Source of the DNA: Filosporella fistucella
Taxonomy: Eukaryota > Ascomycota > Leotiomycetes > Helotiales
Direction of reading: 5' to 3'
Length of the DNA: 64,000 nt
Assembly (NCBI GenBank): GCA_030077755.1
Contig: JAQJZZ010000008.1
Coordinates: forward strand, 1,054,001 to 1,118,000
Positions within the stretch are counted from its first letter, which is position 1. Every line of letters begins with the position of its first letter. The notes beneath the pieces are model-generated. The model had not been told where the DNA came from. It saw only the letters and a program-made list of their open reading frames with translations, and ran no database searches. The position numbers and the translations under genes were made by a program. Positions 54,699 through 64,000 of the stretch are shown here, piece after piece.

Positions 54699-56033
54699 AT
54701 GCTGGACTTCCCATCCGGAACCAAAGACGAGCCAAAATGCCAGGTAACGCACGGTGTGATGGGCCATCTTGATCAGAAGCAGCCTCCAGTTAAGAGAAAG
54801 CCTTTTGCTGCTATTCTCAAGCAACACTACGTGCAACAAGTGGGTGCTCATGTAGATAACCTCTAACTATATGCTAATATTATTCCAAAGGTTGCAATGG
54901 TACTTCCCGAAGAGCTTTACGAGGTGATTCACAGAAGTTTGTTATCAACACTCGCTTCTCCTCTTTATAGCAGAGTGATTCTTTCCTTATCATCACTATT
55001 AGAGGGAGAATTCTTCAATGAGTATATCAAGAAGGGTTCGTGCCATTTCCTCTTCGGTTTCTTGTCGGTTTCTCCTGGTTATGTTCTTTCTGACATTTAT
55101 CTAGGAAACATTTTGATGCTATCTGAAGGGCAATTGGGAGTAAACAATGTGTATTCACTGAGAGACGGCGAGTTTCCTCGATTTTGGAGATCACATCTTA
55201 TTTATTAACATTTCTCAGGCGTACTCGTTCTTCACTTGGACAAAGAAAGCTATGAACGAGCTGGGCTGACTGGAAAACCAGAAGGAGCCAAAGGGAAACG
55301 TGGAACAAAGCCCCGATGGAGTAAGCAAAGAAAATACTCTGAAAGCGTGCCCCCATACTGACTTCTTATGCTTAGTCGTCGAGATAAATTTGAGGCTTCC
55401 GTCGATGCTGCATGGCAAGAAAGGCTTTGACAGGATTGTGTATGCTTTCAAAAACGTTCTAAATACACCTGTGACATGGCTTTTCGCCGATCTGGCAAAA
55501 GATGGTATGTTATTTTATCTGAAGCTACCCGCATGATCTGACAGCAACAAGCTGTAGTCACAGATCCTTTAGACCTGCACTTTCCAACTAGAAAAAGTGT
55601 ATCCGTTGAGGTCATCGCTAATATCCGGGTGACCACGCCATCACTGAGCCCTCCAACGGAAGTGGACACAGAGTATGGTGCTGATTTCGAGGATTATACT
55701 GTTGATATCCATGAATGGCTCTCCCTTATCCTGCTCAGCAGTCCGAGGGTTGATCCAGCTGACACCATAGACACTTTCCTGTCTCGATACACTCCACCAC
55801 TTGGAAAGTCCCCTACCGATATGACCGTTGTTAAGATTGTATGGCGAGGATTCATGAGCCCATCATGGGTCAATCAGACGTTCAGTGCAATTCTGCATGC
55901 TGCACCTCCAACTACGTGGTTTTCGTATTCAGTCGATGGGTTCGATGGTGGTTTAATGGGTGAGAGCAAAAGCTGTACCATACTGAAGCTTCCAGAATCG
56001 CCCAAGGAATATATCTTGTGGGAATTTCTGTAG
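54699..56033 (+). CDS. RPP40: RNase P/MRP 40-kDa protein subunit (RPP40 family)
   Basis: Six exons: 54699-54839, 54891-55035, 55105-55167, 55219-55320, 55376-55504 and 55558-56033, giving 351 aa. The family core LRDGVLVLHLDKESYERAGLTGK is built across exons 3 and 4, and it needs a GC donor at 55168 since the nearest GT puts the next exon out of frame. Other matching blocks are NEYIKKGNILMLSEG and the C-terminal SWVNQTFSAI and WFSYSVDGFDG. The choice of the last acceptor is uncertain by one or two residues. The subunit belongs to the nuclear RNase P/MRP ribonucleoprotein that processes tRNA 5' ends and rRNA. The gene converges with the ankyrin gene, with only 14 bp between stops. Confidence 0.82.
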
Positions 56034-56047
56034 ACAATGATCCGTAT

Positions 56048-56701
56048 TCAATGAGTCCGTTGCCTGACATCTCGGTCCTGACCTAGATCGCCACTGATTG
56101 CTTCTGTGATAAGCTCTCTCAAAGCACGCTGGCCCTCTTCGCCTTGAAAGTCCTCCCTTGAAGCTAATTCCTCTATTCGTCTTCTGAATTCCGGGTCTAC
56201 AATCTCACCTGCATCTTCCGGTGCCATGGTACCAATGTCTATAGAAACTCCTTCTGGGAGAGGTGGGGGTGCTTGTGTGCCATTACGCATTTGAGCACCT
56301 TCAGAATTAGAACCTTGAGACTCCAGCTCTTTCATACGCAGATATACGGCGACTTCTGGGAAATCATTCTCCTCGGCAATTTTCTCCCGCGCTGTTTGAC
56401 CTTCCATTCCTCTGATTGTAATGTCGGCATGTAGCTCCTCCACTAGTAGTTTCGCGCAGTCTAAGGTCTCCGCTACAAAGAGAGGTGTCTCTCCGTCCTC
56501 ATCTTTCAAGTCTACATTCACTCCAAAGTCTGTGATAAGAGCTCGTAGCAGGTCCAGGTGGTTGTAGGATGCAGCAGCATGAACGAGGGAGTAGCCGTGC
56601 TCGTCTTGAGACGATGCTGCAGACTGATTATCGCGAAGATATGTGATCAGGCCGGTGGGATTATCTGCAGCCAGGAGAAATGGATTCAAGGCAGCACACA
56701 T
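56048..56701 (-). CDS. Small ankyrin-repeat protein
   Basis: A single exon of 217 aa. Ankyrin repeats are visible at about residues 35-105: DEHGYSLVHAAASYNHLDLL, then DEDGETPLFVAETLDCAKLL, then a GMEGQTAREKIAEEN repeat. The C-terminal half has a low-complexity segment with PPPLPEG and an acidic helical tail ending GDLGQDRDVRQRTH. This looks like the small cytosolic ankyrin proteins found across ascomycetes, such as yeast YCR051W; partners are unknown. The start at 56701 is the only early ATG and gives the usual length. Confidence 0.85.
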   Translation of the reverse strand: MCAALNPFLLAADNPTGLITYLRDNQSAASSQDEHGYSLVHAAASYNHLDLLRALITDFGVNVDLKDEDGETPLFVAETLDCAKLLVEELHADITIRGMEGQTAREKIAEENDFPEVAVYLRMKELESQGSNSEGAQMRNGTQAPPPLPEGVSIDIGTMAPEDAGEIVDPEFRRRIEELASREDFQGEEGQRALRELITEAISGDLGQDRDVRQRTH

Positions 56702-57552
56702 ATTGTGGGTGAGGCGACGCGAAATACGTTGATAGATGGTGGGAACGTGATGGGGGAGGGTTTGTTGAATTGGAGCAGGAAAAGCTGTGTGATGGATTTG
56801 GACTCGAGGATTCTGAAAACCATGTGCAATGACGAGCAGTGCTGAAGTAGAAGAGCAGCCAGGATATTTTAGTAATTTGGCTTAGGGTGTTGATGCTGCT
56901 ATCACAGTTTTGGTCACAATGATTCAAACAGTGCAGTGGCTACCTTGCAAGGCTGAATAAAATAAAAAAAGGGTTTGTGTGACCCTTGCATGGCGAGATG
57001 AGCATGGGCACACAGGGCTGAGCCTTCCAGCTTCACTTTCACCTCTCGCCGAACAGTCACCAACCACAAGCACAGCATACAGTACCTCCGGTACGAAAAT
57101 CGGCCTGTGCCAGGCAACATTACTACCGTACACTGACTTTCGATTTGAAGTCTCAAATTCACTCGCTGTGACAAAATACGAACGGCGTGACTAATATCCC
57201 AAGTCGATTTGACTCGGTATTGCTTCCCTGTTTGTCTTGCTTGATTGTCTCTCTACAGAGATTCCTCTTCATAAAGGACTTTGTCGTCGTAACAAAAGCC
57301 TTCATCGAGACAGATTTCATCAACACAGACTCGCCTTAAGAACGGAGCTTTCTCCATAACTGGTCTTTTCCTTATAAAGATCCGCGAGCCTGTCCTTGTA
57401 TGTTGTTGTGTCACCAGCAGGCCAGTCAAAAACTTATTTTTCTCTACTCTTCGGCTTCCAACAGTCTGCTCAATCCTACCAAGCATCGTCTGGTCTCTTC
57501 TGCAGTATTGACCTTCAAATTTCAACCTCGTTTTCCGCGACACGTCCTTAGC
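56702..57552. other. Shared upstream region of the ankyrin gene and TRL1
   Basis: An 851-bp region between divergent genes. The frame of TRL1 remains open upstream to 57400 without a clear conserved extension. No other feature recognised. Confidence 0.5.
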
Positions 57553-60100
57553 ATGGCAGCCACCAGCAAGGTTCCGTATGCCCCACAAGACGTGCAAGAA
57601 CTCCAGACCCTCATCCGAAACCTCGAAGCAAGTACCAAAAAGGATCCGAAGTCTTCCAAGAAGGGTTTCAGTTGCAAGAGGACTGGCTTCGATGTCGTTG
57701 ATTCTCCAGAGAAGCTTGCTGTTTATTCATGGCGATTTCAGGATTGGGATTACAAGCGTGATGATTTACCTACCTATGCTCGAGGCCTTTTCACCACCAA
57801 GAATGAGAAAGGTCAGTCTGAGATTTGCATACGTGGATACGACAAATTCTTCAACACGGAGGAAGTCAATGCCACCAAATGGCGAAATATCGAAAATAAT
57901 ACCAAAGGCCCCTATGAGCTGAGCTTGAAGGAGAATGGATGTATCATCTTCATCAGCGGTCTCTGGGATGGGTCATTATTGGTCTGTAGCAAGCATTCGA
58001 CAGGACCTAGGACGGGGGAGCTCAGCCATGCGTCCGCGGGTGAGAAATGGATCGACAGGCAGTTGGCTGGTATTGGAAAGACACGACAAGACCTTGCAAA
58101 GGAGCTCCGAAGCAGGAATGCCACTGCTGTCGCTGAGCTTTGTGATGATGAATTTGAAGAGCACATTTTAGCCTACACCAAAGATAACGCAGGTTTGTAC
58201 TTGCATGGCATCAACATCAACCTTCCAGAGTTTATGACCTACCCAGGCGATCAAGTTCAAACCTTTGCAGAGGAATGGGGCTTCCGTAAGACAGAGTTTC
58301 TGGTCCATGAAGATATTCAGACCACAAGAGCCTTCTTGGAAGACGTCGCCGAGACTGGCGCCTACAATGGCAGGGACGTCGAAGGCTTTGTCATTCGCTG
58401 CAAGTCCCGTGAGAACTCCTCCGGGCCTTATGCGGATTGGTTTTTCAAGTATAAGTTTGAGGAGCCCTATCTGATGTACCGACAATGGCGGGAATGTACA
58501 AAGGCACTCATAGCCGGCAAGCCCCCACGGTATAAGAAGCACATTCAGATTACAGAAGAGTACCTTCTTTTCGCCCGGAAAAGGCTTGCACAGAACTCTA
58601 GCCTGGGAAAGGAGTATGCGAAGAACCACGGGATTATCAAGCTGCGAGATGATTTCCTCAAAGAAAAGAATCTGAAAGGATCTGATATCATCAGGCAAGA
58701 GTATGCCGCTTTAGGAGGTGCACCTCAGGAGGTCGCAGGCAATATCATCTTGGTTCCCATTGCAACTCTTGGGTGTGGAAAGACCACTATCGCAGTGGCA
58801 CTCTCCCATCTTTTTGGCTGGGGTCACGTCCAGAACGATAATATCACTGGCAAGGGTCGACCACCACGATTTACCAAGGAGGTTCTTTCGCAATTAGAGA
58901 TATTGCCAGTGGTATTTGCTGATAGGAACAATGCCCAGAAGCACGAGCGAGCCCAAATCCTAGGTGATGTAAAACAGACTAACCCCGAAGTGCGTCTCGT
59001 TGCTCTGAATTTTGTTCATACCCCAGATGCGATTGCCAAAATCAGAGAGGTTACCCAGAACAGAGTACTCTCCCGTGGTGACAACCACCAAACCATTCAG
59101 GCTGCCACAGACACGAATAAGGTTCTCGGTATCATGGAAGGTTTCATTGCACGCTTTGAAGCTCTCAACCCCCTCCATAAACCCGACGACGGCTTTGACG
59201 CCGTTATTGATCTCGACCCTAAAGCCGATTCTCGGGAGAATTTAGAGACTGTAGTTGCAAATCTTCATAACCTCTTTCCAAACCTTTTCACCGATATGCC
59301 GACCAGCGAGGATCTTGATGAAGCCATTCAAATCGCCCTCAGCGAGTACAAGCCGGAAATCCGACATGTCATCGGCGATAGAGGTCAGCCCAAGGGCCGA
59401 AATCAGAAGCCTCAACAAAAGCCACAGCAGGTGAGAGGTGAACACACACGCTAAAGTGGGACTACAAACTGACCACAAATGCAGAGCCAACGAGATATCC
59501 CACATATTGCCAAGAAACAGCGGCCACTTGAATATGTCTCCGTCAACCTTCCCAAGGCAGAAATCGTCGACTATCTAGAAACTGCATTTGCATCCGTCTC
59601 TTCCAACAAAGCTCGCTTTTTCAAACAACTTAGAGAGACAAATCGTGTTCAGCCAGAATTCCACGTTACTTTAATTCATCGTGCATCATCCAAAGTCCGC
59701 CCCGATCTGTGGCAAAAGTATGGCGAACTTCACTCCCAAGCGGGTGGAGACAACTATACGGGTTCCAGTAAGATAGGTGATTGCAAAGTCCTATTAGAGA
59801 AAGTAAGGATTGTTCTTCCCAGCTTAAACGTATTTGAAAATGACTTGTGACTAGATCGTGTGGGACAGCCGTATTATGGCCATTGTTGCAAGATTGGTTG
59901 ACGAGGGATGGGAATGTGCGAATGAGGTCGCCCACGTTACCGTTGGCACTCGGAGCAATGACGTGAAGCCAAAAGAGAGTAATGATCTCCTCAAAAGATG
60001 GATTGAAGTCGGTAGTGGCGATGATTCCGGAATTGGTGAGATATCTATCGAAGGCAGAAGAATCGTAGACGGTACGGTGAAAGGCATCCTGTCACGATGA
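57553..60100 (+). CDS. TRL1: Fungal tRNA ligase (TRL1)
   Basis: Three exons, 57553-59430, 59485-59802 and 59855-60100, give 813 aa. Three activities are arranged as in yeast Trl1. The N-terminal adenylyltransferase/ligase has the catalytic lysine K126 in SLKENG. The central polynucleotide kinase has a P-loop LGCGKTT (about 406-412). The C-terminal 2',3'-cyclic phosphodiesterase has its two H-x-T motifs in FHVTLIHR (exon 2) and AHVTVGTR (exon 3), so both later exons are required. The enzyme joins tRNA halves after intron removal and ligates HAC1-type mRNA in the unfolded protein response. Start 57553 (MAATSKVP) is preferred; the frame is open 51 codons further upstream but those residues look like leader DNA. 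Confidence 0.95.
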
Positions 60101-60396
60101 ACAAGTACTTTGCGGGTACTATCTGGATAGGCTGGAAAGGAAACTTGTTTCACCACCTCAGACTGGGGGAAGCTCATGCTGCTAAAGGCAGTATTTCTTC
60201 ACAAGTGTAGAACTTTGATACCAAAACCAAAAAATTAGGCTGAGTTCTCTGAAGTCCTAGCCTGACCTGATCAAGGGATTTCATGTGCTGATTGTTATTG
60301 CTTCAAACTTGGGAATCCCTACTCACACCTCCATCACGAATATTTTGGTCAAAAATCATTAATAGCGTCAACCTTCCTAATTGCCAACTTTTCTTT

Positions 60397-61536
60397 TCAA
60401 CGATTGGACAGGTCTCTCAATTTTCCAGACGAGTCACAACTAGAAAACTTCCACCACTTCTCATTCCACGCCACAAACGTACGCTGCATGATCCACCAGA
60501 CTAGCCCGGGCATCATCGGCCACTTTTCCCACAAGCCACCCTCAAATTCCACGTCGAGGTTTCTGAAGAAGAAAGGAGTTCCGCCTGTCTTAGAAACATG
60601 CATAGGTGACTTCATAGCCTCGCGATTGATCATGTCGAGGAGGGGTAGCTTTGATCCAAACTTTGAGAGTGACAAAAGTGTGTCGATCTCATGAGTGAGA
60701 TGTGTGACCAGCATGGGGGCGAACGAATCAATCAATGAATTGAGATGGCTGCCAGAGAAAGGCTCACTCCGTGTGCTTACCGCAGCGAGATAGTTTGAGA
60801 ATCTGTTCAGACCAGGGAGGAACATATCTTGGACAGATTAGCAAAGCTAGGAGATGTTCCTGAGTCTCCACATACGATGTTCTTCAACATTGACCATCAT
60901 GATGCCTTGTTCGCCAGTCTTTGATGCGATTTCGGGGAATAATACTGTTTCCTCCATGGTATGATGCGCCTCAAGCACCTCGCACCAGCATTTTGCGTAT
61001 GCGATGAAATTATTGGTCTCCTCCGCCTGGATATAAGACGCTTGCAAGTAGATACTGTTGAGGCCACGGATTATTACATTGTGGCTCAGAGTCATAATGC
61101 TTGCTGCTGTAGAAGGAGTTAGTGAGTCAACAATCTTTGTTTTGTCTGCAGCCCGCAAGCTAACTGTCCCGGCGTCTTTCTGAAATAACTTCTGGGGATA
61201 ATATGCCCAACAATAGGTGGCAGACGGGGGATTTCACGTGAAAATATTTTTCTTGATAAAAGGGAGCCTTGACCCTGTATCAAAATTGCCCAGCGCCGGC
61301 CCGAGCATAGCAAAAGCCGGAAGGACATATTGTCAAAGAGGAAGTCTATGTGACCATCTATGTGATTCCCATGATGTATGTAGACTCAGTGCCTTCCAAC
61401 AATGAAGGAGAGTTCTAATAAACATACCTTCAACATATCCATCGTAAGGCGCAGTAGCCTTCTGTGCATGAACTGGTGTTTCAATCAGCTTGAAGGGAGC
61501 TACGGCAAATCGTGCTCTGACGATTGGTTTCGGCAT
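60397..61536 (-). CDS. Hemerythrin-like (HHE domain) protein
   Basis: Three exons on the minus strand, 61536-61428, 61106-60876 and 60827-60397, give 256 aa. The iron-site histidine/glutamate pattern of the HHE fold is present: LSHNVIIRGLN, EAHHTMEETVLFPEI, NVEEHHMFLPGL (split by intron 2) and VTHLTHEIDTLL. The C-terminal ~80 residues (FFFRNLDVEFEGGLWEKWP) are a conserved extension in fungal members. Such proteins may bind oxygen, nitric oxide or iron; none of this is shown here. Intron 1 is long (321 nt) and could hide a further short exon, though the join as given matches the family. An in-frame ATG at 61743 would add 69 residues and is less likely. Confidence 0.82.
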
Positions 61537-62223
61537 GATAAGAATGTTACAAGCATATAATTTAAATGATGGGACTATTATGATCCTTCGACTATAAGTG
61601 GCTTTCGAAGATTGGACCTCTTGCAGGACGACAGAGAAAAGAGGTAGGAGTACATTGGTTTTATAGACATATGACGGTGGCCGCACGAGATTGCAATTTA
61701 TCAACACACTGCACTGAACTTTGATCATTGCATCAATGTTCACCGCAGCTGGGATTTCGGAAAATTCGAGCTCCCGAGATCATTGCAGGGCCGAAACTTC
61801 AACCAACTTGATTGGGCGGAATGTGTAGGGAGCGAAAGTAGAAGTACCCGAACTCGATATGTGGCTTGCTTCGGAGTCCTTGCCTGGTCGATTCTCCTAG
61901 AAGCCAGGCTTGTGTCCTATAATTGGGCAAAAGTGTTTATAAACATTCTGGAGAACCACTGAAGAGATAAACCTTTGATCACTAGCAATCCGAGTCATTT
62001 GTATTCGTTTCCCTCTGACCACAGAAATAAGTGTCGTACCACTCGAGGAATATGCGACAAGCGCACTCCAGACCAACCAATATGCAGTTTTAGCAGCGCT
62101 GTGCTTGACCTTCAGACTCCGAAAACTCCATGCCAAGTTTGATTCTCATAACATGTATGGTAGTTGCTGACGGTGTGGGGTTAATTCGGACTCAGAGTGT
62201 CACCATATTCCTCTAGTTAAAGG
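61537..62223. other. 687-bp region between two minus-strand genes
   Basis: Short minus-strand frames without domain or splice support (for example around 61897-62136). Likely the promoter of the hemerythrin-like gene and the 3' UTR of the next one. Confidence 0.5.
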
Positions 62224-62603
62224 TCAGTATCCTCTACGAACATTAGCTGGGGCTACTCTACGCTTCCATTGTCTATCTTGGAGATTGCTCTCGGTCCTCT
62301 CCCACTCTTCATTGAACTTCTTTGTTTGCCAACTAGATCCTGGGGCACCGAAGTTGACTTTAGCACCACTTTCACCATTGGTACGGCTTGTGCTGCCTTG
62401 GGAATTTCCTGGTGGCGAGGCAAAACGTTGGCCGGATGATGTTGTATGAGATATCTCAGGAGGAGAATCGGGAGCGTCCATCATAATTTCGTCGGATGCT
62501 GTTTCAAGAACCTCTGTTGGCTGCTGTTGCTGTGATGCTGTGGGCTAGATTAGCCAGGCACTCCACAGATCGATGGGCAAGGAGGAGCCTGCTTACAGGA
62601 CAT
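62224..62603 (-). CDS. Small conserved-looking protein of unknown function with a 7-nt first coding exon
   Basis: Two exons on the minus strand, 62603-62597 and 62537-62224, give 106 aa. The first coding exon is only ATGTCCT followed by GTAAGC. The protein begins MSSSQQQQPTEVLETASDE, is Ser/Gly/Pro-rich in the middle, and ends with a more ordered segment (NFGAPGSSW, then KKFNEEWERTESNL, then RQWKRR). No family could be named. Without the first exon the frame would start at an internal MMDAPD. It is divergent from the SUZ-domain gene, 306 bp away. Confidence 0.6.
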
Positions 62604-62909
62604 CTCCAGGACAATTTCGCTGACAATAATCTGTGTCTTTACTTGTGGCAAGTCTAAAGAACAACGTGGGCTCAGAGCGGTGTTTGCAGGTGATAAATGA
62701 TAGAGGTCTATGTGAAAGAGTTTTAAATAGAATGTACCTTGCTATTGGAAACATGGAGGGGAAACTCGGTATGCTTGGTAGCCCAGCAACCCCACCCCCA
62801 CTCAGCGCGCTCCGACCGCCGAAGCCAACGCTCACTCTCTTTGAACATCATTTCACTTTCAACCTTCAACATTCGCAATTCCTCCACCCCGTTTCCAAAG
62901 GAGTCGCAA
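62604..62909. promoter_or_regulatory. Shared promoter region, small unknown gene and SUZ-domain gene
   Basis: A 306-bp gap between two divergent start codons. No specific motif is claimed. Confidence 0.45.
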
Positions 62910-63751
62910 ATGATGGGAAACCAGCCTGTCGTTCCAGATGCCTGGGATGATGATTGGGAATCACAGGCTGATAAAGAGGATTCATCTGCAGGTCCTGCAC
63001 ACGCTAAGGAAGAAGTGAAACTTTCGAAAGCGGAACGTCTTGCACGACATGCTGAGCAAAACAAGAAGTTGTGGCAAGCCGCGTGAGTAAAGTGGAGTTT
63101 GTTGGTTTGTTGATTCCATGGCCTGACAATTAGCATAGAGATGAGCCAGAAACATTCCATTTCCTCGCTGCGCGCGACAACATCCCCTTGAAGGCAGATT
63201 TCAAGCCTGCCCTCCAGTTACTTAGTCGCAAACCCGCACCTAAATTAATTCAGCGTGTGGACCCCGTCACCGGACTGGCTAAATTATCTTTGGATGATGA
63301 GGAGGATGAGGAACAGCAGAAGAAAGATCAACCTAGTGCAGAAGAATTGCGCCTTCGTGCCCAAAAGGAACGAGATGAGAAGCAGAGGCGGTACGACGAG
63401 GCGCGTGCCAGAATATTAGGGACCCCGTCTGGAAATTCATCACCGGGAACTACTACGCCACCCACAGAAGACACCAAAGCGGGTCGTGGGAAGAGCAGAG
63501 CGCGTGGAAATGGTCGTCAAGAAAGCCACAGCCAAAGCCCAAGGCCACAAAGTTCAGCAGGTTCGAAGGAGCTTTACGATCCAAATTATACGGCAAAATC
63601 TGGCGTTTCGATACAAAAGCGGAATGGAGAAACGTCATGGTCTGGCAGATCAACACCAAGAGACGAAGATCAAATTATTCGAGCACCTAGAGGGCCTGAC
63701 AGCACAGGGCGAGGCTTCGGTATTGCTAAGAGGGGTGGGAAAATAGGTTGA
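62910..63751 (+). CDS. SUZ-domain protein
   Basis: Two exons, 62910-63082 and 63139-63751, give 261 aa. The N-terminus is acidic with AWDDDWESQADKED. A helical charged segment (RAQKERDEKQRRYDEARARILG) around residues 125-150 carries the SUZ motif, which ends in the typical RARILG, followed by a Ser/Pro/Gln-rich region. The C-terminus is basic and Gly/Arg-rich (GRGFGIAKRGGKIG). SUZ domains bind RNA, so a role in mRNA metabolism in the cytosol is inferred. The acceptor at TAG 63136-63138 is chosen because it yields DEPETFHFLAARDN in frame. The stop lies only 14 bp from the stop of the next, converging gene. Confidence 0.85.
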
Positions 63752-63765
63752 CTTTCTGCTCTAGA

Positions 63766-64000
63766 TTACCAACCACCGCCCATCTTACCGGCAATTTCAA
63801 CCACTCTTTGGGTTTCGTCGACATTCTTACCAACGTCACTTATCACTTCTCGATAAGTGGTATATACCAAATTTCCAAAGTTCAACCCTGTGATTGCTGC
63901 CCAGTGATCAAGGTTTTCCCTGATTTGCGAAGGCGAGATTCCATCAACAATATCGCTTCGGTCCTTCAGGATTGTCTCGCAGCTGTCATCTTCGCTGGAG
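63766..64000 (-). CDS. C-terminal part of an unidentified protein (partial)
   Basis: The minus frame runs in from the right edge and ends at TAA 63768-63766, leaving 77 residues. The segment reads like a folded soluble protein (GISPSQIRENLDHW, NFGNLVYTTYREVISDVG) and ends VVEIAGKMGGGW. I do not recognise the family. The gene body lies outside the window. It converges on the SUZ-domain gene. Confidence 0.6.
   Translation of the reverse strand, partial: SSEDDSCETILKDRSDIVDGISPSQIRENLDHWAAITGLNFGNLVYTTYREVISDVGKNVDETQRVVEIAGKMGGGW

Noticed and set aside
60730..60770. A 32-nt GTAAGC...GGCAG segment in the last exon of the hemerythrin-like gene
   Set aside because: It is too short for an intron, its removal would shift the frame, and the uninterrupted reading matches the family pattern.

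Overview
The window is nuclear DNA of a filamentous ascomycete (Pezizomycotina). The evidence is short introns of about 45-130 nt with GT(A/G)AGT-like donors and CTRAC/CTAAT-type branch sites, fungal-only protein families (DUF3405, Zn2Cys6 factor, fungal ABCC transporter, fungal tRNA ligase), stand-alone TRP4, and gene-dense DNA with long leaders rich in TACCTA/TAGGTA words. I would guess Leotiomycetes, but no marker here proves the class or genus.

Layout. 1-6.5 kb: tail of an unknown gene, an initiator tRNA-Met gene interrupted in its D-loop, a Tat-SF1/CUS2 splicing factor and a DUF3405 membrane protein. 6.5-16 kb: a gene-poor stretch with repeats and a hairpin, a luciferase-domain membrane protein and an APC-family permease. 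16-22 kb: an 18-exon ABCC transporter (1461 aa deduced). 23-30 kb: PI-PLC-like phosphodiesterase, mitochondrial ribosomal protein uL10m, anthranilate phosphoribosyltransferase (TRP4), and a D-2-hydroxyacid dehydrogenase. 31-37 kb: a Zn2Cys6 transcription factor followed by 3.7 kb of apparently empty DNA. 37-41 kb: CWF19, the GPN1 GTPase and RNA polymerase subunit RPB12. 42-52 kb: a UBTD-like protein with an MGCC N-terminus, a conserved fungal protein often labelled casein kinase II beta 2, an aldo-keto reductase, a NIP30/FAM192A protein and a HIT-family hydrolase. 52-64 kb: TRM11, RNase P/MRP subunit RPP40, an ankyrin protein, tRNA ligase TRL1, a hemerythrin-like protein, a small unknown protein, a SUZ-domain protein and the tail of another gene.

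Most genes are housekeeping; several act in RNA biology. TRM11, RPP40 and TRL1 (tRNA methylation, 5' end maturation, splicing ligation) lie within 7.3 kb. CWF19, GPN1 and RPB12 sit side by side. I see no secondary-metabolite cluster, transposase, CRISPR array or complete mobile element.

The most unusual signals are in gene architecture: a 52-bp insertion with full spliceosomal-intron hallmarks inside an initiator tRNA gene, a 2-nt micro-exon needed to restore the HIT motif, a coding first exon that is only ATG, a 7-nt first coding exon, and two likely GC-AG introns. All exon joins were deduced by eye from reading frame, splice consensus and family conservation; no transcript data were available.
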